Origin: Flagellimonas lutimaris
Lineage (GTDB): Bacteria; Bacteroidota; Bacteroidia; Flavobacteriales; Flavobacteriaceae
Assembly: GCF_003581615.1 (NCBI RefSeq)
Contig: NZ_QXFH01000072.1
Span: 62,001 to 126,000, forward strand
DNA length: 64,000 bases
Direction of reading: 5' to 3'
Part shown: positions 54,304 to 62,481 of the stretch, piece by piece
Layout: each line of letters starts with the position of its first letter
How positions within the stretch are numbered: position 1 is the stretch's first letter
Translations under genes and position numbers: made by a program
Notes under the pieces: model-generated
Databases searched by the model: none
Seen by the model: the letters and a program-made list of their open reading frames with translations, nothing else
What the model was told of the DNA's origin: nothing

Positions 54304-56112
54304 TTAGTCAAAGGTATACCCATTATCTGCGGCAACTTTATCGGCAATTTGCGTTCTAAGTTTCACAACATTGGGTTGGTTTGTATACTTGGTAAAGCGT
54401 TTAAGTCCCATTAGCATCATACGCTGTTCATCACCTTCCGCAAAAGAAACTATAGCTTCCTTTCCTTTTTGTTGAACAATGTCGACCGCCCTGTACAAAT
54501 ACAACTTGGACATGGCTATTTGTGCTGCCTGGGCTTCTTCACCAAAACGTTTTGCATTTTTCTCAGTTCTTAAAATAGCAGATTCTGCCATATAGGTTTG
54601 AATCAGGATATCGGATGCAGCCATCAACAACATCTGATGTTTTTCCAAATCCGGTCCAAATTTTTGAACGGCACTTCCTGCAATCATCAAGAATACTTTT
54701 TTCAATCGGACAATCAAGTCTTTTTCTTCTGATAACACTTCAGAGAAATCAGGTGTTTCAAACGATGGGATACCCATCAATTCTTCACCCACAGCCGTAG
54801 CTGGACCTAGTAAGTCAACATGACCTTTCATGGCCTTTTTTACCAACATTCCTACGGAAAGCATACGGTTTATTTCGTTGGTACCTTCATAAATTCTAGA
54901 AATACGGGCATCTCTCCACGCAGATTCCATTGGAGTGTCGGCGCTAAAGCCCATTCCTCCGAATACTTGGATACCTTCATCTGTGGTATGCTGAACGTGT
55001 TCAGAAACGGCCACTTTTAAAATGGAACATTCAATAGCGTATTCCTCTACACCTTTAAGCTCTGCTTCTTGGTGGGAGTTTCCACTTGCTTCGCGAATAG
55101 CAATTCTGTCCTCGATATTTTTTGCGGCGCGATAGCAGGCAGCTTCATCCACATAAACGTTGGTGGCCATGTCTGCAATTTTTGCTTTGATGGCACCAAA
55201 GTTTATGATTGGTGTTTTAAATTGAATACGTTCGTTGGCATATTTGATAGCCTCACCAATAACTCTTCTTTGAGCTTCCAAACATGCGGCTGCCAATTTA
55301 ATCCTACCCACATTTAGTGCGTTCATGGCAATCTTGAATCCATTTCCTCTTTCAGACAACATATTTTCAACGGGAACTTTGGTTTCATTGAAAAATACCT
55401 GACGGGTAGAAGAGGAGTGGATTCCCAACTTCTTTTCTTCTTCACCAAAGGAAATTCCATTTTCCGAGTCGTTTTCCACGATAAACCCAGTAATGTTTTT
55501 ATCATCTTCGATTCTGGCAAAAACAATAAATAGGTTGCAGAAACCAGCGTTGGATATCCACATTTTTTGCCCCGTAATGCTATAATACTTCCCATCGTCG
55601 GAGAGCACTGCTTTGGTTTTACCTGAGTTTGCATCTGACCCAGCTCCCGGCTCTGTCAAACAATACGCGCCAAACCATTCACCAGTGGCAAGTTTTGGCA
55701 CGTATTTTTGTTTTTGCTCTTCGGTTCCATACAAGGTAATTGGCAAGGTTCCAATTCCAGTATGTGCTCCAAAAGCAGTACTGAAGGATCCCGTGGCACC
55801 TGAAATATAATCACAGACCAGCATGGTGGAAACAAATCCCATTCCCATACCTCCATAGGCTTCGGGAACAGCTACACTCAAAAGACCAAGCTCACCTGCT
55901 TTTCTCATACATTCTTCCGTGTAGGCGTAATCTTTTTTTTCGAAACGCTCCCAATGTGCCCATAGTTCTCTGTCTACAAACTCCTTAGTGCTTTCGCGCA
56001 TCATTTTTTGTTCTTCGTTGAGGTCCTCAAGGGTGAATACGTCCTCACATTTGGTCTCCTTGACCAAAAATTGACCTCCTCTCAGTATGTCTTTTTCTTT
56101 TGTATCGCTCAT
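54304..56112 (-). CDS. Acyl-CoA dehydrogenase
   Basis: 602 residues, the long ACAD form with an extra C-terminal helical region after residue 430. FAD and substrate motifs are YCLTEPGAGSDANSGKTKA and WISNAGFCNLFIVFA, and the C-terminal FAD stretch is GGMGFSADTPMESAWRDARISRIYEGTNEINR. It performs the first oxidation of fatty-acid beta-oxidation. It is the last gene of the MarR-HAD/ECH-thiolase-ACAD operon, 21 bp after the thiolase gene. Confidence 0.94.
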   Translation of the reverse strand: MSDTKEKDILRGGQFLVKETKCEDVFTLEDLNEEQKMMRESTKEFVDRELWAHWERFEKKDYAYTEECMRKAGELGLLSVAVPEAYGGMGMGFVSTMLVCDYISGATGSFSTAFGAHTGIGTLPITLYGTEEQKQKYVPKLATGEWFGAYCLTEPGAGSDANSGKTKAVLSDDGKYYSITGQKMWISNAGFCNLFIVFARIEDDKNITGFIVENDSENGISFGEEEKKLGIHSSSTRQVFFNETKVPVENMLSERGNGFKIAMNALNVGRIKLAAACLEAQRRVIGEAIKYANERIQFKTPIINFGAIKAKIADMATNVYVDEAACYRAAKNIEDRIAIREASGNSHQEAELKGVEEYAIECSILKVAVSEHVQHTTDEGIQVFGGMGFSADTPMESAWRDARISRIYEGTNEINRMLSVGMLVKKAMKGHVDLLGPATAVGEELMGIPSFETPDFSEVLSEEKDLIVRLKKVFLMIAGSAVQKFGPDLEKHQMLLMAASDILIQTYMAESAILRTEKNAKRFGEEAQAAQIAMSKLYLYRAVDIVQQKGKEAIVSFAEGDEQRMMLMGLKRFTKYTNQPNVVKLRTQIADKVAADNGYTFD

Positions 56113-56133
56113 GATTTATTGTGTTTAGTAATT

Positions 56134-57324
56134 TTAATTTAGGAACTCGAATATACCGGCAGCACCTTGTCCAGTACCTACACACATGGTGACCATACCG
56201 TATTTACCTTTCATCTCCCGTTTTCTCATCTCATCAAAAAGCTGGACCGAAAGTTTAGCTCCTGTGCATCCCAATGGGTGGCCCAATGCGATGGCTCCTC
56301 CATTTACATTAACAATATCTTGGTTTAGTCCAAGCTCTCGGATAACGGCCAATGATTGTGATGCAAATGCTTCGTTCAATTCAATAAGGTCTATTTGGTC
56401 CTGCTTCATTCCAGCTTGTTTTAAAGCTTTTGGAATGGCTTTCACAGGTCCTATCCCCATGATTCTTGGCTCTACACCTGCTGCAGCATAGTTTACCAAG
56501 CGGGCAATGGGTTCTAAGTTCAATTCTTTCACCATGTCTTCACTCATTACCATTACAAAGGCAGCTCCGTCACTCATTTGTGAGGAATTACCAGCGGTAA
56601 CACTTCCTCCTGCAGCAAACACAGGTCTTAGTTTGTTCAAGGTAGGTATGTTGGTCCCTTTTCGTGGCCCTTCATCTTTATTGACCGTGTAATTCTTGGT
56701 TTCCTTTTTCCCTGATTCGTTCACAAAGGTGTGTTCCACCTCAATGGGTACAATTTGGTCTTGGAAACGATCTTCTGCTTGAGCTTTCAAGGCTTTCATA
56801 TGTGAATTGAAGGCAAATTCATCTTGGTCCTCACGAGAAACCTTGAACTGTTTTGCAACGGCCTCTGCGGTTAGGCCCATGCCCCAATAATAGTCTTCGT
56901 GACCTTCTTTAGCTGTTGCGTAATCGGGAGTTGGTTTATAACCTCCCATGGGGATGTAGCTCATGCTTTCTGCCCCTCCTGCGATGATACAATCTGCCAT
57001 TCCCGATTGGATTTTGGCTGTAGCAATCCCTATGGTTTCCAACCCTGACGCGCAATAACGGTTCACGGTTACACCTGGTACATCCTCAATGTCAAGTCCC
57101 ATAAGCGAAATAAGCCTTCCCATATTTAAGCCTTGCTCGGCTTCGGGCATGGCGTTCCCAACGATAACGTCATCAATACGTTTTTTGTCCAATTGAGGAA
57201 GCTCTTTCATCATATGTTCAATGGTTTCTGCAGCCAGTTCGTCTGGTCGCTTAAACCTGAACAGACCTTTAGGGGCTTTGCCAACGGCTGTTCTATATCC
57301 TTTTACTATATATGCTGTTTTCAT
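56134..57324 (-). CDS. fadA: Acetyl-CoA C-acyltransferase (3-ketoacyl-CoA thiolase)
   Basis: 396 residues, normal thiolase length. The acyl-accepting Cys is C91 (NRYCASGLE); the catalytic H349 lies in GHPLGCTGA; the second active Cys is C381 in MCVGTGQG. It cleaves 3-ketoacyl-CoA with CoA to shorten the chain by two carbons. It is 50 bp after the HAD/ECH gene and 21 bp before acyl-CoA dehydrogenase, and therefore shares their regulation. Confidence 0.95.
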   Translation of the reverse strand: MKTAYIVKGYRTAVGKAPKGLFRFKRPDELAAETIEHMMKELPQLDKKRIDDVIVGNAMPEAEQGLNMGRLISLMGLDIEDVPGVTVNRYCASGLETIGIATAKIQSGMADCIIAGGAESMSYIPMGGYKPTPDYATAKEGHEDYYWGMGLTAEAVAKQFKVSREDQDEFAFNSHMKALKAQAEDRFQDQIVPIEVEHTFVNESGKKETKNYTVNKDEGPRKGTNIPTLNKLRPVFAAGGSVTAGNSSQMSDGAAFVMVMSEDMVKELNLEPIARLVNYAAAGVEPRIMGIGPVKAIPKALKQAGMKQDQIDLIELNEAFASQSLAVIRELGLNQDIVNVNGGAIALGHPLGCTGAKLSVQLFDEMRKREMKGKYGMVTMCVGTGQGAAGIFEFLN

Positions 57325-57374
57325 TTTTTCTTTGGATTCTTTGATTTATGGATAATTCGATTAATCCAATTCAT

Positions 57375-59780
57375 CTAATTTCTAAGTGGTTTTCCTGTTT
57401 TCAACATGTGCTGAATACGTTCCAAGGTCTTTCTTTCCGTACAAAGGGACAAGAATGCTTCTCGTTCCAAATCCAAAAGATATTGTTCGGTTACCATAGT
57501 AGCTTCTGAAAGGTCACCACCAGCCATAACATAGGCCAATTTATCGGCAATCTTTTTGTCGTGCTCTGAAATGTAATGTCCAGCTTCCATGGAATCTGTT
57601 CCTACCAAGAACATACCGAGAGCCTGCTTTCCAAGCACTTTTACATCTTTGCGTTTCACAGGTTTGGTGTAACCTGCATCTGCCATTATTTTAGCATGTG
57701 CTTTGGCAGTCGCAATCTGACGGTCTTTATTAACCACCACTACATCTTTTCCTTTTTGCAAGATGCCCAAATCAAAGGCTTCATAAGCTGATGTTGATAC
57801 CTTGGCCATTCCGATGGTCAAGAAATATTCCTGCAATACATTCAACTCTACATCATTTTTTCTAAAAGTATCAGCAGCGCGAAGGGCCATTTCCTTGGAG
57901 CCACCTCCGCCAGGAATTACACCTACACCAAATTCCACCAAACCAATATAGGTTTCGGCCGCAGCTACCACTTTATCGGCATGCATTGAGAGTTCGCAAC
58001 CACCACCTAATGCCATGCCGTGTGGAGCAGAAACTGTGGGAATTGAAGAATATCTCATCCGCATCATGGTGTCTTGGAACATTTTGATAGCCATATTCAG
58101 CTCATCATATTCTTGTTCCACGGCCATCATAAAAATCATTCCGATATTTGCTCCTACAGAGAAATTGGCCGCTTGGTTACCGATAACCAATCCTGCAAAA
58201 TCTTTTTCAGCAAGGTCCACTGCTTTATTCAAACCAGCGAGTACGTCACCGCCAATGGTATTCATTTTAGATTGGAATTCACAGTTCAGGATTCCATCGC
58301 CCAAATCTTCGATAACAACACCGCTATTTTTGAAGACTTCTTTTGTTTTTCTGATATTGTCCAAAATGATGAATGCATCCTGACCCGGAACTTTCTCCAT
58401 GGTCTTTTTAGGAATATCGTAGAAGTAGGTGTTGCCCTCCTTTACGGTGTAGAAGGAATCAATTCCTGCCTCTTTCATTTCGGAAACCCATGAAGCGGCT
58501 TCCAAACCTTCTGCTTTGATCAGTTCAAGACCTTTGTCCAGACCCACGGCATCCCAAATTTGGAAAGGTCCGTGTTCCCAGCCAAAACCTGCCTTCATGG
58601 CATCATCTATCTTGTATAGTTCGTCCGTTATTTCAGGAATACGATGGGTGACGTAGGCGAAGAGGGCACCAAAACTCTTTCTGTAAAATCCACCTGCCTT
58701 GTCTTTTCCTCCAACTAAAATGGGGAAACGGTCAATAACCTTATCAATGGTCTTGGTGAGTTCCAAAGTGGCAAATTTTGCACTCTTTTTGGAACGGTAG
58801 TCCATGGAGTCCAAATCCAAAGTGAGGATTTCACTCTTGCCATTGTCTCCTTTAATCTTTTTATAAAAACCTTGTCCAGATTTGCTGCCCAACCATTTGT
58901 TATCCATCATGGTTTGAATGAAATCGGGCAATTGGAACAGTTCGTGACGTTCGTCGTCCTTACAGTTCTCACTGATTCCGTTAGCTACGTGCACGAGGGT
59001 GTCCAAACCAACCACATCAACCGTACGGAAAGTAGCAGATTTCGGTCTTCCGATTACTGGGCCTGTCAGCTTATCGACTTCCTCTACCGTCATCCCCAAA
59101 TCCTTCACGGCGTGGAAAAGACTTTGAATACTGAAGATTCCAATTCTGTTACCGATAAAGGCGGGTGTGTCTTTGGCAACAACCGATGTTTTTCCCAAGA
59201 ACTGCTCTCCGTATCCGTTTAGGAATTCCAAAACGTCCTGTGAAGTTTTTGGACCCGGAATTATTTCGAAAAGTTTCAGATACCGAGCGGGATTAAAAAA
59301 GTGGGTCCCACAGAAATGCTTCTGGAAATCATCACTTCTTCCATCACTCATAAACTTAATGGGAATGCCAGAAGTGTTGGAAGTTATCAAGGTACCCGGT
59401 GTGCGGTGTTTGTCCAGATTCTCGAACACCTGTTTTTTGATGTCCAACCGTTCCACTACCACTTCAATGATCCAATCCACATCGGCCACTTTGGAAATGT
59501 CATCTTCCATATTCCCAGTTGTAATTCGGTCTGCAAATTTTTGATGGTAAATAGGGGAAGGCTTTGATTTTAGTGAAGCAGCCAATGAATCGTTTACTAA
59601 ACGATTACGTACCACTTTATCTTCCAAAGTAAGTCCTTTGGCTTTTTCCTTGTCGTTAAGTTCGCGTGGAACTATATCCAACAACAACACCTCGACCCCA
59701 ATGTTCGCAAAGTGACAGGCAATGCCACTTCCCATAATTCCGGAACCGATTACGGCAACTTTGTTTATATGCCTTTTCAT
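57375..59780 (-). CDS. 3-hydroxyacyl-CoA dehydrogenase/enoyl-CoA hydratase fusion
   Basis: 801 residues. The NAD-binding 3-hydroxyacyl-CoA dehydrogenase is N-terminal (GSGIMGSGIACHFANIG at about 12-28, C-terminal HAD part to about 430) and the crotonase/enoyl-CoA hydratase is C-terminal (ALGGGCELSMHADKV, then VGVIPGGGGSKEM). This order is the reverse of E. coli FadB and matches the FadN-type enzymes of Gram-positives and Bacteroidota. It carries out hydration and second oxidation of beta-oxidation. It starts 15 bp after marR. Confidence 0.95.
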   Translation of the reverse strand: MKRHINKVAVIGSGIMGSGIACHFANIGVEVLLLDIVPRELNDKEKAKGLTLEDKVVRNRLVNDSLAASLKSKPSPIYHQKFADRITTGNMEDDISKVADVDWIIEVVVERLDIKKQVFENLDKHRTPGTLITSNTSGIPIKFMSDGRSDDFQKHFCGTHFFNPARYLKLFEIIPGPKTSQDVLEFLNGYGEQFLGKTSVVAKDTPAFIGNRIGIFSIQSLFHAVKDLGMTVEEVDKLTGPVIGRPKSATFRTVDVVGLDTLVHVANGISENCKDDERHELFQLPDFIQTMMDNKWLGSKSGQGFYKKIKGDNGKSEILTLDLDSMDYRSKKSAKFATLELTKTIDKVIDRFPILVGGKDKAGGFYRKSFGALFAYVTHRIPEITDELYKIDDAMKAGFGWEHGPFQIWDAVGLDKGLELIKAEGLEAASWVSEMKEAGIDSFYTVKEGNTYFYDIPKKTMEKVPGQDAFIILDNIRKTKEVFKNSGVVIEDLGDGILNCEFQSKMNTIGGDVLAGLNKAVDLAEKDFAGLVIGNQAANFSVGANIGMIFMMAVEQEYDELNMAIKMFQDTMMRMRYSSIPTVSAPHGMALGGGCELSMHADKVVAAAETYIGLVEFGVGVIPGGGGSKEMALRAADTFRKNDVELNVLQEYFLTIGMAKVSTSAYEAFDLGILQKGKDVVVVNKDRQIATAKAHAKIMADAGYTKPVKRKDVKVLGKQALGMFLVGTDSMEAGHYISEHDKKIADKLAYVMAGGDLSEATMVTEQYLLDLEREAFLSLCTERKTLERIQHMLKTGKPLRN

Positions 59781-59795
59781 GTGCGAGTTTGTAAT

Positions 59796-60245
59796 TTAAT
59801 TATTAGTTGTTTTTATATAGATTTTTTTGTCTGTAATAAGTTTGTTAATGGTTTCAATGACGCTAAAAAAACCAGTTAAATCTTCTTGGGTAGTATGCTC
59901 TTTGACCACTTGATTGAAACGCAATACTACTTCTTTGGATTCTTCCCGCTTTTCTAAACCCAATGGGGTGAGGAATATCAAGACTCCGCGTCCATCTTTG
60001 GGGTTACGTTTGCGTTGTATGTATCCTTTTTGCTCAATACTTTTTAAAATCCTTGATAAACTAGTTGCCTCCATTCCCATTTTGGGACCCAATGTAGTGC
60101 TTGGTGTACCTCCTTTGGGGTCAATACTCAATAACGTAAATCCAATAGCCATTGTAACCCCATAACTTTTCGCCTCTTCATTGTACATTTTGCTAACCGC
60201 CTGCCAGGTAGCCCTAAGGGCGTGATCAATGGTCAAATCTTTCAT
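59796..60245 (-). CDS. MarR-family regulator of the beta-oxidation operon
   Basis: 149 residues, a single MarR winged helix: LRATWQAVSKMYNEEAKSYGVTMAIGFTLLSID, the recognition helix GMEATSLSRILKSIEQKGYI, and the wing RKRNPKDGRGVLIFLT. First gene of the operon with a leader of only about 12 bases and a perfect palindrome over its promoter, so self-repression relieved by acyl-CoA or a similar ligand is likely (inference). No specific ligand can be named from sequence. Confidence 0.92.
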   Translation of the reverse strand: MKDLTIDHALRATWQAVSKMYNEEAKSYGVTMAIGFTLLSIDPKGGTPSTTLGPKMGMEATSLSRILKSIEQKGYIQRKRNPKDGRGVLIFLTPLGLEKREESKEVVLRFNQVVKEHTTQEDLTGFFSVIETINKLITDKKIYIKTTNN

Positions 60246-60264
60246 AGAACTGGTTTGGTGTTCT

Positions 60265-60302
60265 CAAATATATGAAAATTTATTATGCATGCATAATAAA
60301 TT
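60265..60302 (-). promoter_or_regulatory. Promoter of the beta-oxidation operon with a 26-bp perfect palindrome (candidate MarR operator)
   Basis: On the minus strand an exact -7 TATATTTG (60272-60265) lies 19 bp before the marR start. Four bases upstream begins a perfect palindrome (60277-60302), each arm AATTTATTATGCA or its complement, which covers the region normally taken by the -33 element. Confidence 0.8.
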
Positions 60303-60584
60303 GGATTAAGTGTGTAGATTTTTTTCAACTAAAATTAACTAAATTCACTTTTGCTGTTTTATTTGGACATTTGGCTAAGAGGGAAGAAGGTTTATCGCTT
60401 TTAAATTTTTCTAGTAGGGTAGCCTTCTTTTAAACAGAATGAATTCTTCGCTTTTCTGGGAATCACAAATACTTCTTTTTTTGAAAAACAGTGTGTTCTC
60501 GACTGCTCCTTTGACTGCGCTCAGGATGACAGCCTAAAATGATAGCTGATTAATGGTCATTGCTAATTGAACATTGTAAATTGC
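60303..60584. other. Intergenic region with dispersed repeat fragments
   Basis: No gene is seen. About 60496-60533 contains TTGACTGCGCTCAGGATGACA, a type of dispersed sequence common in flavobacterial intergenic DNA. About 60551-60594 contains TAATGGTCATTG and an inverted repeat TGAACATTG/CAATGTTCA (60568-60576 with 60586-60594), whose right arm includes the stop codon of the acyl-CoA ligase gene. Similar TTAATTGGTCATTG sequence lies at 23101-23114. Confidence 0.55.
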
Positions 60585-62354
60585 TCAATGTTCATAGATA
60601 TCATTATACAAATCGATGAACTTTGCTTTGATGATCTTTCGTTTTAGCTTGAGTGTAGGGGTGAGGAGACCTTCTTCTACTGTCCAAACATCCGGAGTAA
60701 GTCTAAACTGTTTCACTTTTTCCCATTTGGCAAATTCTTGGTTGGCCCAATCCACTTCTTCTTGCATTCGTTCGATTACCTTTCCGTTTTTGGCAATCTC
60801 TGCATTTGAATCCAATTTCAAGTCATGGCGTTTGGCCCATTCCTTCACAAATTCAAAGTTAGGTTGAATCAATGCGGCGGGCATTTTTTCACCTTCGCCA
60901 ACAACCATAATCTGTTCTATGAAGCGGGATTGTTTAAAGCGGTTTTCCAATAACTGCGGTGCTACATATTTTCCTCCCGAAGTCTTGAACATTTCTTTTT
61001 TACGGTCAGTGATGCGCAAAAAACCTTCCGCATCTACTTCACCTATATCCCCTGTATGAAAATAATCGCCAGTCATTACTTGTACGGTTTTTTCCGCATC
61101 TTTATAGTAGCCCATCATCACATTGGGTCCTTTGCATAGGATTTCCCCATCTTCTGCAATCTTTACTTCGACCCGATCTATAATCTTTCCAACCGTACCA
61201 ATTTTCCATCCCTTGTTACGTTGATCGTTAACGGCTATTACTGGGGAAGTTTCAGTAAGACCATATCCCTCCATAACAGGCATGTCCGCTGCACCGAAAA
61301 TACGAGCGAGTCTAGGTTGAAGAGCAGCACTACCGGATACCATAACAGATAAGTTTCCGCCAAGCCCTTCTTTCCATTTACTAAAAATCAATTTTCTGGC
61401 AAGTCCCAATTTTTTTCCGTACCACCAACCTTTTGCTCCGTACGGCTCAAATTTTAAGCCTACTTCAACAGCCCAGAAGAACAGTTTCTTTTTGATACCA
61501 GTAAGTGCAGCACCCTTCGCAATAATGGAATCGTAAACTTTCTCCAACAGTCGGGGCACCACCGTCATCACATTGGGTTTAACCTCTTTTATGTTTTCAC
61601 TGATTTTATCAAGGCCTTCAGCAAAATGGATTTCGACCCCACAATATTGGTATAAGTAGAGAATCATACGTTCAAAAATGTGGCAAACAGGTAAAAAACT
61701 GAGCGCAACGCCACCGGATTCGAAAGGAACCCTTTCTTGACTGGATATAACATTGGAAACAATATTGTCATGCGAAAGCATAACACCTTTAGGTTTACCA
61801 GTGGTTCCTGAGGTATAAATCAGGGTGGCCAAGTCTTCTGGTTTTACCGTTTCCTTTAATTTATCAACTTCCTCTTGATTGGATGCATCAGTGCCTAATT
61901 CCAATACATCTTTCCAGTTCTTGCAATTATTAAGCTCGTCAAAGGAATATACTTCTTCGAGTTTTTTAATATTAGAACTGATGGCAAGAACTTTTTCCAA
62001 AACCTCTTCACATGAAACAAAGCAATACTTGGCTTCGGAGTGGTTTAGGATGTATTCATAATCTTCCTCCGAAATGGTAGGGTAGATAGGAACGGTCTGC
62101 GCCCCAATCTGTAGGACACCAATATCCATTATGTTCCACTCCGTTCGGTTGGTCATGGAAATAATGGCAATCTTATCGTTCGGCTTAACGCCCATCAGAA
62201 GCAAAGCTCTACTTATAGCATTTGCTTTGTCTATGTATTCTTTGGTGGACGTAGTTATCCATTTACCGTCACTTTTAGTGACCAATGATTTTTCTAATGG
62301 GTATTTTTCAAGTTGATAGTATGGGAAATCAAATAATCGGGTAACAGTTTGCAT
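60585..62354 (-). CDS. Long-chain acyl-CoA synthetase
   Basis: 589 residues from the ATG at 62354 (MQTVTRLFDFPYYQ), preferred over the ATG at 62381 because the extra nine residues are atypical. The AMP-binding motif is LIYTSGTTGKPKGVMLSH; the A8 region is YFHTGDIGEVDAEGFLRITDRKKEMFKTSGG; the C-terminal Lys is in TLKLKRKII. It activates fatty acids with ATP and CoA for the beta-oxidation operon next to it. Transcription is separate from marR; the intervening 339 bp carries repeats. A hairpin GAAAAATT/AATTTTTC (62440-62458) upstream probably ends purL. Confidence 0.93.
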   Translation of the reverse strand: MQTVTRLFDFPYYQLEKYPLEKSLVTKSDGKWITTSTKEYIDKANAISRALLLMGVKPNDKIAIISMTNRTEWNIMDIGVLQIGAQTVPIYPTISEEDYEYILNHSEAKYCFVSCEEVLEKVLAISSNIKKLEEVYSFDELNNCKNWKDVLELGTDASNQEEVDKLKETVKPEDLATLIYTSGTTGKPKGVMLSHDNIVSNVISSQERVPFESGGVALSFLPVCHIFERMILYLYQYCGVEIHFAEGLDKISENIKEVKPNVMTVVPRLLEKVYDSIIAKGAALTGIKKKLFFWAVEVGLKFEPYGAKGWWYGKKLGLARKLIFSKWKEGLGGNLSVMVSGSAALQPRLARIFGAADMPVMEGYGLTETSPVIAVNDQRNKGWKIGTVGKIIDRVEVKIAEDGEILCKGPNVMMGYYKDAEKTVQVMTGDYFHTGDIGEVDAEGFLRITDRKKEMFKTSGGKYVAPQLLENRFKQSRFIEQIMVVGEGEKMPAALIQPNFEFVKEWAKRHDLKLDSNAEIAKNGKVIERMQEEVDWANQEFAKWEKVKQFRLTPDVWTVEEGLLTPTLKLKRKIIKAKFIDLYNDIYEH

Positions 62355-62481
62355 AGTAAGTTTTAAGTAAAGCGATTGCAAATTAGCAAATCAGACCTTA
62401 ACAATGAAACAGATTTAACAATTACCTAAGGTGAATTTTGAAAAATTCCCAATTTTTCACCCTTAATGGAGGTGAATTATA

